64,000 nt of DNA from Lentisphaerota bacterium. Its GTDB lineage: Bacteria > Verrucomicrobiota > Kiritimatiellia > UBA8416 > JAIOPI01. Below the pieces are notes generated by a model. That model saw nothing but the letters and a program-made list of their open reading frames with translations. It was not told the origin of the DNA and ran no database searches. The stretch covers positions 186,001-250,000 of the forward strand of contig JAIOPI010000010.1 in assembly GCA_021413965.1 (NCBI GenBank), written 5' to 3'. The position numbers and the translations under genes were made by a program. Positions 44,373 through 59,300 of the stretch are shown piece by piece; the stretch's first letter is position 1; each line of letters starts with the position of its first letter.

Positions 44373-47300
44373 TTACTTGAACCGGAAAATCGTCAACGTC
44401 GGTGGCGCCACGCCGCCTTCGTACGCGCCCATATCGTAAAGACCGTTCAGCGGCCGAACGGAACCATCGTAATCGTACGCCGGCGCGTCCGTGCTCGTGC
44501 CCTTGTCAATGCCAGCCCCGTTGCTGTACACGCGCAGATTGTCGTCCAGCGTGCCCGCCGCCAAATCCCCGCCGAGCGCGTCGATGAACTTCGGGTCGCC
44601 CACAAAGCTCGTCGTCCCACCGCCGTCGTCGATCGGCGTCGGCGGCGTGTTGTTCGGTGAATAGAATGACGTATCGACGTTTCCGGGCGGCGGCGACACA
44701 TACTGCTCGACACACAAATTCTGATAACGCAGTTGCGTCGAGCCATACCGGATGCGGACGGACTGAATGGCGGAACCACCATCAAAGATGCAGTTCCGGA
44801 TGCGAGCGGAGCCCACCGTACTGCTGCCGGCGGCGCCCAGCGTGATCTGGTAACCGCCCGTGTTGCTGGCAAAGGTGCTGTTGACGATCAGCGGGCCGGA
44901 GCTGTCGCCGGCGGCGGTCGCGATGGCCGCGCCGCAGCTGCCGCCGCTGCCGACGTTGCCCGTGAAGATGCAGTTCTTGACCGTCGCATACTCGTTCTGT
45001 GCCCCCGTCAGCACGACGGCACCATCATGCGTGTCGCTGGAGACGTTGCCGATGAACGAGCAGCTGTCGAGCGTGAAGGCGGCGCTGCCGCTCGCATAGC
45101 TGTAGTACACCGAGGATGCGTTGTTGCCACCCGCCGCCCCGGCTGCCGCCACGTTCGCGTAGAACGTACAGTGCCGAATGGTCATGGGGCCCACACTCAC
45201 CACGGACACCGCCGCATGGTTGTTGGCCGAGGAGTACGCCTTCTGGATGCGGAACCCGTCGAGCGTTCCATCCGCCACGCCGATCACAATGCGATTGACG
45301 TTGTCGGCCGGATCCGCCGGGTTCCCCAGCTCACCGCTCAGAATGGTGACGTTGTTGGTCCAGTTGCGCTCGCTCCTCAACGTCTCCGTGCCGGCAAAAC
45401 CACCGTACATCGGCATGTTGGCTTTCAACGTGAACGAACTGGCCTGTGCGGCGGGCGTGTAGGTCCCGGCCGCCACCCAGATCTCACCTGCCGTTTGCGA
45501 GAGCGCATACGTCAACGTGCAGGCATTCGCCCACGATGACCCGTCCGCCAATCCTGACGAGGCCGGCTTCACCAGCCAGGCCCGCTGGAAGGTGGCGGTG
45601 ATCGTCTTCGCCGCCGTCATGCTGACCGTCAGGGGGTTGTCCGTCCCGCTCGCATCGCCGCTCCAACCCGCGAACACGGTGCCACTGCCCAACGGTATGG
45701 CCGTCAGCTGCACCGATGCGTTCTCGGCATAATAGCCATCCGCAGAGGCCGCATTGGTCGTCAAGCTGCCGGACCCGCTGATGGTTGTCGTCAGCTTGTG
45801 ATAGCGAGCAAAGGTCGCCGTCGCCGTGGCGTCCACGCCCGGAACCGTGTACGTGCCGCCCCAATTCGTGGCTACACTGCTCTGTCCGGCGGTGTCGGAC
45901 CACGCGGCAAACCGGTACTCGGATCCCGCGCTCACCGGTTGGGGATTGGTCACGTACAGCGACTTCGCCGACGCGGCCGTCCAGCAGAAGGTCTGCGGCG
46001 TCGTCACAGCCGCTCCCTCAACCGTGGCCTTGAGGCCGGCCGGCACCGTGGCCACCGTCACCGACGAGCCCGCGCAACTGAAGACCGCCGTCAGATTGGT
46101 CGGGGCTGTCACCGTGAACGTCCACGGATTGGCCGCGCTGCCGCTCTGCGCCACGGTGTTGGTCCAGTGACTGAAGCCGAACGGGGCGGTCGGAGCGGCC
46201 GTGAACGTGACCGTGCTGCCCGAGGTGACCCATCCGTCCGCCGGGTTGGTCGTCACGCTGCCCGCGCCTGTCGCCGGGCTCATGTTCGCCGTGCACTGGT
46301 ACTGCACGAGATACACGGCGGTCCAGTTCGTGGCGTGCGTCGCCGTGAAGGTGTACGGATTGCCCGTCGGCGTGCCGCCCACCCCGTTGTCCCAGTTGTT
46401 GAACACGTACCGCGTCGCCCCGGACGTCTGCGGCGACGTCGTCGACATCGTGACCTCGCCCTCCACCGGGAACGTGTGCGGCGTCGCCTGGGTCACCCCC
46501 GCCACGGTAACGGTCTGCCCCGCCGCGGGCGAGGCGGTCAGGTTGGCGTTGACGAACGTGGCCATCTCATAAGCCCCGATATCCACGATGCCCGACGGGC
46601 GTGTCTTGCCGCGAATGTCCGTGGCCGCCGCATACGCATTGTCGCCAGCATCCTTGCAGGAGCTGGCATCCTGCAACCGGTAGTCGTCCAAGGCCACGCT
46701 GACGAAGTCCGGACTCTCGCCGATTCCCTCGTTGCGGTAGACGTTGTTGTAGTTGTTCGCGGTGAAGGCCGTCGGCCACTCGTCCCTCGCACAGGTATTG
46801 CGCGAGTAGACCAAGCTCCCGCCATTGAGCTTCAACCCGCTCGCCACCGGCGTGCCGCTGACGGTGCCGTCGTCAAAGCCGCAGGCCAGCTCGAACAGGA
46901 TCGTGTTCTCCAGCCGCAGGTCGCAACCTCCGCGCATCTGGATCGAGCCCTCGCCTCCCTCGTTGCCGTAGAAGGTACAGTTCCGCAGATACAGATTGAA
47001 GTCGTCATACATGTACATGACCGGACTGCCGTTATCGTTGATCAAGTTGTCATAGAAGAGGCAATTTTCAACCACGAGATTGCCTTCGGCTCCCGCGCGA
47101 GCCGGGTAACTGACCATGCAGACGCCGTAGTCGCCCTTATTGGCGGTGAACGTGCAGCCCCGAATCGTAATCGGTCCGGCACTCGCGATGCGGATGGCCC
47201 CGCCGCCCGTGCTGTGCGAGTCGTTGCGCACAACACCGGTGAAGGTGATCCCATCCACCAGCGTATTGGCGCCCGCAATCGTCACGAGGTTGGAGCTGTC

Positions 47301-50300
47301 CGTGCCCAACTCATACAGGTCGTTGTTGTTCACGTCGCCATCCAGGATGCTCGGGTTCAGCGTGGGGTTGACGCGCTCGGCGCGCGTTGCCTCGGTTCCC
47401 GCAAATCCGCCGTAGAGCGAAACCCCGGCTCCGAGCGTGTAGTTCGTCACGATGCTGCCGGGTCGGTAGGTGCCGCCTGCCAGCCAGATCTGATCCCCGC
47501 TTGCATCGTTAGCGGTCGCATACGCCAGCGTGCACGCGTCCGCCCAGGTGCTGCCGTTCGCCGCCCCGCTCGCCACCGGCTTGACGTGGAAGACTTTCTT
47601 GAACGTCGCCGTGATGCTCTTCGCCGCATTCATCGTGATCGTGAGCGGATTGGCGCTGCCGCTTGCATCTCCGCTCCAGGAATCAAACGCGTACCCCGCC
47701 GCCGGCGTCGCGTAGAGGTCCACCACCGCGCCGCTCAGATAGAACCCATCGGCGCTGACCGGCAGATTCGTGACCGTCCCGTTCACCGCCGACGTCGTCA
47801 GCTTGAGGTACGTGTCAAAGTAGACCGTAATCGTGTACGGCCCAGGCCCGCCCACGCCAAAGCTCAGATTCGTGGCCGGCGTGTCGCCGTTGATCGGATC
47901 GTTCCAGCGATTGACCCGCTTCTGCTCAGTCGCACTGGCGGGCTGCGGATTCGTGGCATACAGGTAGTGCGTCGACGGATCGCCCCAGCTGAAGACGTGG
48001 ATGTTGGTGTACTCCGCCCCGTCCGCATTGAAGTTCAATCCCACCGGCGACGTCTGCACCGTGACCGATTCACCCGAGGCATTGTAGATGGCCACAATGT
48101 TGGTCGGGGCGGTCAGTGTGACCAGGAGCGGTTCTGCCATCCCCAGGTCCGTGCCTAGGTCATCCTCCCAGTGATCGAAGGAGAAGAAGGGGTTCGGCAC
48201 CTGGGTGAATTCGACGACGCTGCCGGCGTTCGTCCAGCCATCCAGCGGGTCCATCGTGACCGTTCCCCCGCTGCCGCTCCCCGACGCCCGGTACTGCTGC
48301 GCATAGAGCAGCGTAAAGTTGGTGTTCATGCTCAGCGTGAAGACCAGCGGGTTCGAATTGAACGCCGAGAGGCCGTCGTTCCACCCATTGAATCGCAAGC
48401 GCGCGTCGCTCGTTTCGTTGGTCAGCATGGCCGTCGACAGGCTGACCGCGCCATGGTCGAACGTTTCCGGGCCGAAGGGCGTGGTTCGGGCGTAGGCGAT
48501 ATCCGCGGTCAGCGTGATGTCGTAGTTGTGCTCCGGCGAGCCGCTCACCGTGATGGTCGACTGCGGCAGCACCGCTTTTTCGTAGGCGCCCATGTCGGCA
48601 TAGGTTCCTTGCGGCCGGGTCAGCCCGGCATAGTCGTTGGCCGGATAGCCAGTCATGCCGTTAATATCCAGGGCCGGACTCCCGGCTTGCAGACGGAAAT
48701 CCCCACCGGCGGCGTTCACAAACAGCGGATCGCTGTTGAGATTCCCCGTGCCGGGGTAGGTGCCCGAGGTCTGGCGCACATCGCTGTAAGTCACCGTGGG
48801 CTGATCCACGATGTCGAGCGAGCTGACGCTGCTCCACAGGATGCTGTTCTGGATCGTCATCGTCGCGGAAACGTGGCGCCAAACGTCTTCCGCATTCCCG
48901 CCCGACGAGGTGTTCCCGTAGAACGTGCAATTGAGGATCGCCGTCGAGTTGGCGCCGCGCCGCTGGAAGATGGCACCGCCGTAGGAGCCACCCGAACATG
49001 AGTTATTGAAGAAGATCGAGTTTTCGATCGTCGACGTCGTTCCAGAGGCAATACCCACCGCACCCCCGTACGTGGCGACGTTATCCCGGAAAGTGCAATG
49101 CTTGATCGCAAAGGCCGCCCCCGCGGTCGGCCGGCTGATGGCCCCACCGTATTTGCTGCCGACGTCCCACTTGCCGTAGCGGAAGGTAAAGCCATCCACC
49201 GTGGCGTACGAGGACTCGACACCGCTGGACGTCATCAGCGGGCACGTGCCGGCCATGTCGGACACATTGTCACCGTTGGCGTCGCCTGTAATCGTCGCGG
49301 TGCTGTTCGTCCAGCTGCGCTGTCCCACCGCCGTCTCGTTACCGGCAAATCCACCGTACAGCACGTCATTGGCTTCCAGCGTGATGGGGGTGGATCCGTT
49401 GGCGTTGGTATACGTTCCCGCCGCCACCCAGAAGGTGTCGCCGCCCGACTCCGTGGCCACCGCGTGCCAGAGCTGGGTATACGCGTCGCCCCAGTTCCAG
49501 CCGTTATTCAACCCACCCGCGGCCGCCGCATTGACGTAGATCTGCGTTTCCTGGGTGTCGTCGTCGGTGATCGTGCCCGTCCCGGCGTACGCCGCGAAGT
49601 TGACGCTCGCGTTCACCAGGTTGCTGATGACCACCGTGAAGGATTCGTTCGCCTCGTAGGCCGTCTCACCCGTGACCTGCACCGTCACCTGGGTGGTGAG
49701 CGCCCCGATGGCAATCTGGAAGGTGCCGGCGGTGTAGGCATAATCGTTGAACGCCGTCTTGGCGGTGCCGTCAAATGTGCTGAACTCGCCCGAAACGAGC
49801 GACGCGCTGGTCTCATGCATGGTGACCGTGAAGACCATGGTCGTCGTGCCTGAATTGCCCTCGATCACGCCGGCGTTCCCGATCCCCACCAGCGGCGCGC
49901 CGTCCGAAATGATCAGCTTCACCCAGGTACCATCCGCCACGAAGTCGTAGCTCTTGCCGCCGTACGGGTTGAGCACCGTCAAGTTCTGTTCATCCCCGCC
50001 TAGCGCGCCCGTGTACTGGATCACGTTGTAGATGCCATTGTTGGTCCACTGCGACGTGCCGCCCACCTCGTACACGTAGACCCCGCCGCCATCGATGTTC
50101 AGGCCGCCCGCGTTGTTGACCACGATGGTGTCGTTGTCGCCCCACGTGAATTCGAAGGTGTTGGTGCTGCCGGTGTTCAGATCCAGGCTGCCCACCGTGA
50201 GGTCGCCGATGCTCGCGCCCGGCGCGAGCGTTCCGCCCGCATTCACGCTCACGGCCCCGTTCAGCGTGCCCGTGCCCATCAGTGTGCCGCCGCTGTTCAC

Positions 50301-53300
50301 CGCCACGGTCGATCCCGCCGCGAGTGAGCCATTGACGACCAGCGTACCCGCGTCGACGGCGGTGGCGCCGGTGTAGGCGTTGACGCCGCCCAGAATCCAC
50401 TTGCCCGCGCCGGTCTTCGTCAGGCCCGTCGTCCCGCTGCCGTCCACAATCGCACCGGTAATCGTGTTCGTGCCCGCGTTGCTTCCCGTCAGCACCAGTG
50501 TCTTGGCGCCCGCGCCGCTGGCGGCAAAATCGCTCGTCAGCGAGAGGGTCTCGGTCAAGGCGGCGCCGGAGGCGTCGATCGACACGGTGCCCGTCGTGCC
50601 GGTCAGGTCGATCTTCCGGTTGCTCATCGAGGCGCCTTCGCCACTCGCGGCGAACTTGAGCGTGGCGCTGTTCGCCCCGCTGCCGAGATCAATCGTGCCG
50701 TTCAGCGCGGTGGTCGGCGCGCCCAAGGAGGAGGAGACCGCCGATAGATTATCCAACCGCACGATGGAAAGGGTGCCCTCATATACGAAGGTCTTGCCCG
50801 TGTAGCCGTTCCCCGTGCGGATCAGCGTGACCGTCCCGGGCCCCAGCTTGGTGAACGTCGTGCCCGTGCGCTCAAACGGCTTCACCGCGATCGTGCCCGA
50901 ATAGGCCGTGACGCTGGTGGCGTAGAAATTGCCGCCGCCAGCCCCGCCGGCGCTCAGCAGGCTGCCGTCGTTGAGCGTCACCACGTCTACCGTCTCGTTC
51001 AAGGCGTTGATGTCGAAGATCGCCCCGTTGTTGACCGTGAGGTCCATCGTGTTGGCGAGGCGCTCGGTGAGGCCGGAGTTGTTCGTGACGCTGCCGGCAT
51101 TGATGGTCAGCGTGCCGCTGAAGGTGTTGACGCCATTCAGCGACAGGTTGCCGGCCCCCTCCTTGGTGACGCTGCCCGTGCCGCCGATTTCCACCGTGGC
51201 GCTGCCGTGGGAAATGTCATCGGACCTGTTGAACACCAGCACGCCCGGCGAATTCACGGTCACATCACCCACGCCCAGCGTGCCGTAGTCGTTCCCGTCG
51301 CCGATCTGCAGCGTGCCGCCCGACACCGTGGTCACGCCACCATACCAGTTGGTTCCCAGTAACGTCAGCGTGCCGTTCCCAACCTTCGTAAGTTGCAGAG
51401 AAATCGTGCTCCCGCTGTTCGTCAAGGTCCCGGAGAAGGTCGAGCTCGCCGTGTTGTCGCCCACGGCCAGGGCGCGGGCCGTCACGGATGCGTTGTCAAT
51501 CCGGCCATTCCCCCATAAGCCGTTAATCGTGTCGGCCGTCGTCACGTCCAGCGTGGCGCCGGGATAGACATAGACATTACCCGCCGTAACGCCGTTTGGA
51601 ATCGTGTTGGCCACCCCAATTTTCAGGGTGCCATTGGTGATGATCGTGTCACCCGTATAGGTGCCGGCTAGGTTCAGCGTGAGGGTCCCGCTGCCGTCCT
51701 TGATCAGCCGCCCGCCGCCCTGAATGCCGCCGGTGGAACTGATCGTGTCACCCGCACCGCCCACGATCAGGTCGTTGCCGAACGCCGTCGTCACCTTGCG
51801 GAAGGTCAGGATGCCGCTGTCGGAGTTGATGCGCGCGCCGCCGGCGCCGAGGGTGATATCCCCTGCAACCTCGTTGTTGTTGCCGACGTTGCGCAGCGCG
51901 CCGCCGTTGGCCACGCCGGTACCTGTCAGCGTCAACACTTCCGACACCAAGACCGTGTTGGTCAATTCCAGCGCGGCTCCGCTCAACACTTCCGTTCCGG
52001 GAACCAGCGTCACCGTCCCCAGCCCCGTCGCATTGCCGATGCGCAGGGCGCCGGCACTGATTGCCGTGAACCCGCGGTAATCGTTGGCCGCCAGGAAGGT
52101 GGTGGTCCCGTTGCCGACCTTGACCACCGAGCCGCCGACACTGGTGTTCACGCCATCCACGACGGTGATGTCGCCGTCGCCGCCGAAGGTCGCCTCCAGG
52201 CCCAACCCCAGAATCGCACTGGCGGTGCTGACGTCGAGCGTCAGCCGACTGCCGCTGTCAGCGTTGATCTGGCTGTTGGCCGCCAGCGTAATCACCCCGC
52301 GGTAGGTGTTCGCACCGCTGACGTTGTGCAGCGCGCCGTCGCTGGACACGCCCGTGCCGCTGAGCGACAGCGCTTCGGCCGCGGTCGTGATGTCGCCGGC
52401 CAGCTGCAGGGCCGTGTTATTGGCGACGATGGTCGTGCCCACTGTATCGCCCAGCGCATCGGCGTTGGCCGCGCGCAGTGCGCCCTGCTGGATCGAAACC
52501 GTGCCGCCAAAGGTATTGGGACCGCCCAAGGTCACCAGGCTGGCGCCGGTCTTGTCCACGCCGTACGTGCCGCCGGTCTGGCCAATCGCCCCGTTCACGG
52601 TTATCGCGCCCGCCGCCGCGTCCAGCGTGCGGCTATTGCCGTCCAACACGAGATCCAAGTCAATCCGCTGCGCACTGGGGCTGCTGTTGACGACGTTGGC
52701 CGTCAGGTTGATCGCATCGCCATCCAGTTCAAAGGCTCCCGCCGTCGCGTTGAAGGTGATGCCCGCGAATTGGAGCACGCCCAGGTCATTGGTGTTACTG
52801 CGGCGATTGTTCGTGTCGAATCGCAGTTCGGAACCCGCGCTGGGCACGCTGCCGCCCCAGTTCGCCGAACTGGACCACAAGTTGTCGTCGAGATCGCCGC
52901 CGTTCCAGGCCGCCGCGCTGCTGATCTTCAACCGCACCCAGCCGCCCGACAACTCGAAGGCGTACGTCTTGAGCGGATTCTCGTTCGCCACCGAGAGCGT
53001 CGTTTCGCCCGCCCCTTGGAGCGTGCCGCTATACTGGATCAGGTCGTAATTGCCGTCGGCGTCGAACATTGTCGTCGTGCCCGGTTGGAACAGGTAAAAA
53101 GACCCGCCGTCGATCTTCAGCCCGTTGCTGTTCTGCACGATGACCTGGTCCCGCACGGTCTCGTCCGTGATTTCAAACACGTTCGAGCAGCCGGCCTGCA
53201 ATTCCCACTGTTCGACCGTCAGCGTGCCGATGCCGCTGGCCACCAGCGGATCGCCCGGCGCCATCACGCTGCCCAGCAGGTTGGTGACCGCCCGCCCGTT

Positions 53301-56300
53301 CACGCCGCCGGCCGTACCGTACCCGCCAAGCGTCGCGCCGTTGTTGACGACAAGGCCCGCGGTAGTGCCCGACAGCGCGCCATTGATCAGCAGCGTCCCG
53401 CCTTCCACCGTCACCGTGCCGGTCGAGAGCGTGGTCGTGGTCCCGTTCAGCCGCAGCGTCCCCGTGCCATCCTTGATCATCGCGCCGGTCGTCCAGCCGA
53501 GCGGATCTTCAATGGTGATGTTGCCCGCGCCCCCGAAGACACCCACCTGCGACGTGCCGTCGATGGCCTCTCCCCCCGGGACGTCAATGATCAGCGCGCT
53601 GCCGGCATCGGCGTTGATGCGGTGCGAGACACCGGCGCCGCCGCCCATCGTAATCAGGCCCGTGAGGGTGTTGACGCCCGAGATGTTGCGGATCACGCCG
53701 TCGTTGGCGATGCCGGTACCGGTGATCGTGATCTTCTCGGCCGCAACCGTGATGTCCCCGACGAGTTCCAGCGCGCCGCCGTTGCCGATCAGCGTGTCGG
53801 TCAGGGCCGCGCCCACCTGCCCCAGCGCGTCGGCGTGGGCGATGCGCAGCACGCCGCCGTTCACCAGCACTTCCGTCTGTCCCGCATGCGTATTGGCCCC
53901 ACTGAGCTCCAGCGTGCCGCTGCCGGTCTTGTTAAGCTCGAGGAGGGCCACCCCATCGCGGATCGAGCCACTAAAGGTGCTGGACGCATTGCCTCCGCCG
54001 ACGGTCAGGATGTCGGTCCCCGCGGGCCCCAAGTTCGTGACGATTCCGGAGCCCGACAGGCCATTGATCGTATCCGCCACGCCCCCCATATCCAACGTGC
54101 CACCCGTATTCACGATCACATTGCCCCGGTCAGAGCCGTGCGGTAGCGCCTCCGCGACGCCCACCCGGAACGTGCCACTGTTGTTGATGACTGTATCGCC
54201 AACATACTGGTTGACGGCCCCAAGTTTCAGCACACCACCATTGACCGTCACGCCGCCGCTCATGCGCATGATGCCGTTGTTGGTCTGGATGCCGGTCCCC
54301 ATCTTGACCAGTGACAGCGACGCCCCGACCGCATCCCCAAACCCGGACGTGGTGAGGCCATCCGCATCGCCATTGCCCACGGTCAGAATGGCCGTGCCGG
54401 AGCTGTTCGTGACGATGCCGGCCGCGTTGCCGGTAATGCCGTTGACCGTCTCACCGAACCCATTCAAATCCAGCACGGCGCCGGCCGCCATGGACACATT
54501 ACCCTTGCCCACGCCGTCGGGGATCACGCCCGCCGCGCCCAACTGGAGCGTCCCCAGCGTCAACGTCGTCAGCCCGCTGTAGGTATTCGCGCCGCTGAGC
54601 GTCAGCACGCCCGCCACCGCCTTGGTCAGCGCCAGGGGCTGGCTGCCGCCGTCCTGCAACAGACCGTCGAAGGTGTTCGCGATCGCGTTGTTAATCGTCA
54701 AGGTGCTGGGCGTGGTCGCACCGCCGTTCTCGATCGTCGCCGTGGCATCGCCCGCCAAGTTGGTGATGATGACACTCTGATTGTTTAACTGCACCTTGCC
54801 GTTGCTGCCGGCCCCGAAGTAGAGCTTGGCGCTGGCCGTTGGCCCGAGCGACAGCGTGTTGCCCAGCGTCAGGGTGCCACCGTTGACGACCACCGGCCCC
54901 ACACCCGCCAGCGAATTGCTATGCACCACCGTGCCCGCCGTCTGCTTGAGCAGCGCGCCGCCCGTGCTGAGTGGGGCGCTGTTGGTGCCGGACTCAAACA
55001 CGAAGTTCGCGGCGGTCAGCAGCCCGCCACCCGTGATGAAGCCGGAGAGCAAGGTCACGGTGCCCGCGTTGGCCTCGGCAAAGGCCATGTCCAACGTGGC
55101 GCCGTCGATCGTCAGCAGGCCGTTGGCCAGGCCGTTCGCCACGCCGCAGCGCAAGATGCCTTCATCCACCAGCGTGGGCCCCGTGTACGTCGCCACCGCC
55201 GCGAGTGTGAAGGTTCCGCTCCCGTCCTTTGTAAGGCCGCCGCCACCGGTGATCGCCGTCGTGTTGGTCACCAATCCGGCACCGCCGACGGTCAGGTCGC
55301 TGCCCAACGCCGTCACCAGGCCATCGAACCGCAGGCCGCCGGCATCCGCATTGATCCGCGCCCCGCCTGCTCCCAGCGTGATGACGCCCAGGTAGGCATT
55401 GAGGCCACCCACGTTGCGCAGGGCGCCGCTGTTGCCGATGCCCGTGCCCGTCAGGCTCAGATCTTCTCCCAGCGCGATCGTGATGGCGTTGTCCATTTCC
55501 AGGGCCGTGCCACCCGCCACGATCGTATTACCGGCGATCGTCCCCAGCGCCGTTGCGTTCCGCGCGCGCAGCGCGCCGGCATTGATGAAGGTGTCACCGG
55601 TGTACGAGTTCGCGCCGCTCAACACATTGGTCCCACTGCCTTCCTTGGTCAGCGTCCCCGTGGTCGTCGCAATCGGATCGTTAATCGTAAGCGTGCCCTC
55701 GCCGGCGAGCGTCAGATTCTGCGCCGTGGCGCTGATTGCACTACCCGCAGCCACATCCAGGGTCAGCGAACTGCCTGCTTCCACCTGGATCCGCGTGGTC
55801 CCCATGAGCGTGATCAGCCCCGCGATGCTGTTGTCGCCCGCCAGGTTGCGCAGGGCGCCATTGCCGCCGATGCCCGTGCCGGCGATCGACATCGCCTCGG
55901 CCCCGATGACCAGCGTGCCGCCGTTGATTTCCAGCGCCGCACCGCTGGCCACCGTCGTGCCCAGGGTCACCGCGCCCAGGCCCGTGCTATGCGCGACGCG
56001 CAGCACGCCCCCGGCATTAACCGTGGTCAGCCCCGCGTAGTCATTGGCCCCCGACAGCGTCAGGGTCCCGCTGCCCGTCTTGGTCAACGCCAACGCGCCC
56101 CCGGTATCCTGAATGATGCCGGAGAAGGTGCCGCCCGCGTTGTTGTCGCCAACGGTCAGCGTGACCACGCCGCCGGCGGTGTTGTCCACCGTGCCTGCGC
56201 CCAACAACCCATTGATCGTGTCGCTAATCCCGTTGAGGTCGAGGGTGTCCCCGTCGGTCGTATCGGTCACCGTCACATTGCCCGCGCTGGCGCCGTTGGG

Positions 56301-59300
56301 CAGCACACCGCTCGCCGTGAGTCGGAGCGTGCCGGCGTCGATCGTCGTGGCGCCTTCATAGGTATTCGCCCCGCGCAAGGTGAGCGTTCCGGCGCCGTTC
56401 TTGATCAGCCCGCTGCTCGGGCCCGCAATCGCCCCGACCGTCAGCGTGCTCGCGCTAACCGTCACCGTTCGCGTGGCACTCATCGTGACCGCCCCGCTGC
56501 CCATGTCCAGGGCCTGGGACCCCGCGAAGGTAAAATCGCCGTTCCACTGCTGCGGATTGTTGTTCACCAGCGTCAGGCTGCCCACCGTGGTGTTGTCGAT
56601 CGTCGTCCCGCCGGCGATCGTGAAGGTGCCCGAGCCGGCGCCGAGCGCCGTGGTACTCTTGAGGTTGAGCGCGCCCGCGCTAAGGGTCACCCCACCACCG
56701 ACCGTATTGGCGCCGGAGAGGGTCAGCGCGTTGTTGTTCTCCTTGGTCACCGTGCCGGAACCACTGATGTTGCCATCGTACTCGTAGGCGTCAGACCGGT
56801 TGAACACCAGCACGCCGTCATTCACGATGTTGCCCGCCACGTCGCCGGCGGTGCCGCCCGTACCGACGCGCAACGTGCCCGCGCTGATTGTCGTGTCCCC
56901 GCTGTAGGTGTTGTTCGCCGCGTAGGTGACCGTGTTCCCGCCCGTCTTGAGGATCCCCAACGGCCCGCTCAGTTCGCTGATGACATTACTGAAAACCAGG
57001 TTGCCCGCGGTGGCCGCCAACGTGCGGTCCGCGCCGACCAGCCGCAGGTCGACCGCGAAGGTCTGTTCATCCCCGTCGTTGTTGGCGATGTTGCCACCGA
57101 GGTCGATGGCGTTGCCGAAAATCACAAACCGCCCCGAGGTGGCATCGAACGTGATGCCCCCAAAGTCCCAGTTCGCGGTCAGGTTGTTGGTGTTGTAGAG
57201 CCGGGCCGTGCCCGCAAACACCAAGGTCGCATTCTCCAGAGGCGCCGAGTCGTCCAGCCAGTTGTCGCCACTGGCCCAGTTATTGTCGTCCGCGTCCTGG
57301 CCGTTCCAGGTCTCCGATCCGCCGATGGATACCGTTACCCAGGTGCCGTCCGATCCGAACTGGTAGGAGTAGCCGGGCTGCGGATTGCCCACCGTCAGCG
57401 TGGTCGGATCGCCCACCAGCGTGCCGCTGACCCCGTTGTAATACTTGATCAGATTGCGCGAACCGGTTCCCGTAAAGGGGGTCGTCGTGCCCTCCACATA
57501 CAGGAGAACCGTGCCGCCGTTGATGGTGACCGTCGCCCCACTCGCGTCGATCTGGTCGTTACCCGTGCCAAACTCGACGATGTTGGTGCTCCCGGACTGC
57601 AGCGTCAGCCCGCCGGAGGCAGTCAGCGTTCCGACCGCATTAACACCAGCCGCGATGATGCCCTTGTCGTTCACTGTGATCAGACCGGCCACGCTGCCGT
57701 CACCGTCCAAAATGCCGTCGCTGTTGACCGCCACGGCGCCCGTGCCTGTCAGCGCCCCCGTCACCCGCAAGCGCCCTTCGTCCACCGTGGTGGCCCCGGA
57801 ATAGGCATTGGCGCCCCCCGAGAGCGTCAGCGTGCCGCTGCCGGTCTTGGTCAGCGCCAGCGTACCGGACGTATCCGTGATGGTCCCGCTGAACACACTT
57901 GATTGGTTATTGTCGCCCACCGTCAGCGTGTAAGGGCCGCCCACCATCGAGTTGTCCACCGTGCCGGCGCCGGAAAGGCCGTTGATCGTTTCACTGTCGC
58001 CGCTCAGGTCGAGCGTGCCAGCTACGCTCACGTTGCCCGCGCTGCCGCCATTGGGAATCGCGTTTGCGACGCCCAGTTTGAGCGTGCCGGCCGTGATCGT
58101 GGTGTCGCCCGTGTAGTCGTTGGCGGAGGAGGAGGAGAGCGTCACCGTGTTGGCCCCGTCCTTGGTCAGCGCGAAGGCGCCCGTGATCTGGCCGCTCAAG
58201 GTCATGGGGCTCGTGCCGCCGATCGTGCTGGCGCTGCCCAGCGTGATACCGGCGCTCAGGCTGGCCGAACCACTCGTGTTGATCAGTGCGCCCGCGCCCG
58301 TTCCCGCGCCGTTGATGGTCAGGCTTTCCGCGCCCACCGTCTTGCCGTTGAGGTCCAGCACCGCGCCCCCGGCGACCAGCGTGCCCGCCGTCGTCGCTCC
58401 GAGACCGGCCGCGTGCCCCAGAGCCACCGTGCCGGCACTGATCGTCGTCAGCCCGCCGTAGGTATTGGCCGAGGCGCCGCCCAGCGTGAGCGTGCCGAGC
58501 CCCACCTTGGCCAGATCATAGTTCAAGCCGCTGTCGGAGACGACCCCGGTCAGCGTGAGACTGCCCGAGCCGCCGACACTGCTGTTGCTCCCCAGCGTGA
58601 TGCCGCCCGTCAGGCTGGCCGCCGTGCCGCTGGTGTTCACCAGTGCGCCGCCGCTCGCGATACCCGTGCCATTGAGAGTCACGGGTTCCGCGCCAACCGC
58701 GAATCCGTAGAGATCCAGCACGCCGCCGGCATTGACGGTCGTCGCGCTGGATGTGGTGCCGAGACCGACCGCGTGCCCCAACCGGATGGTGCCGCCCGCG
58801 TTGACCGTGGTCGGTCCGCTGTACGTGTTGAGGTTGTTCAGCGCCAACACGCCCGTGCCGCTCATCACCACCGTGCCGCCGGTGCCCGTCCCCGCCAGCA
58901 CTGCCGCCGCCGTCACGTCCCCCGCACCGGTGAAGGTCAGCGTTTTGGAGGCAAAGGACACCGTTCCATTCAGCGTCAGCGTGGCCCCGCTCTCCACCTG
59001 CATGCGCGCGCTCGTGTCGAGCGTAATGGCCGCCGAACAGGCGTTCACACCGGACACGGCGCGCAGCGCACCCACGCCACCCATGCCATCACCATTGAGT
59101 CGGATGACCTCGGGCGTCGTGACGCCGGCCAGTTCCAGCGACGCGCCGTCAGCCACGATCGTGCTGCCGGAGCCGTAGGTTCCCGCCGTGCCCAGGGCGT
59201 TGTCATTGGAGATCCGCAAGATGCCAGCGCTGACATTGAACGTACCCCGCGGCTCCGTGTTGTTGCCGCTCAGGATCCAGCGATCGGTGCCGTCCTTGGT

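Noticed and set aside
45798..48158. Plus-strand 786-codon frame within the giant gene region
   Set aside because: Shadow frame of the 5940-residue protein. It is full of Arg/His and has no domain; the minus-strand frame has recognisable repeats, a signal peptide and a terminator.
54921..57902. Plus-strand 993-codon frame within the giant gene region
   Set aside because: Also antisense to the beta-strand repeats; the apparent periodicity reflects the repeats on the real strand.
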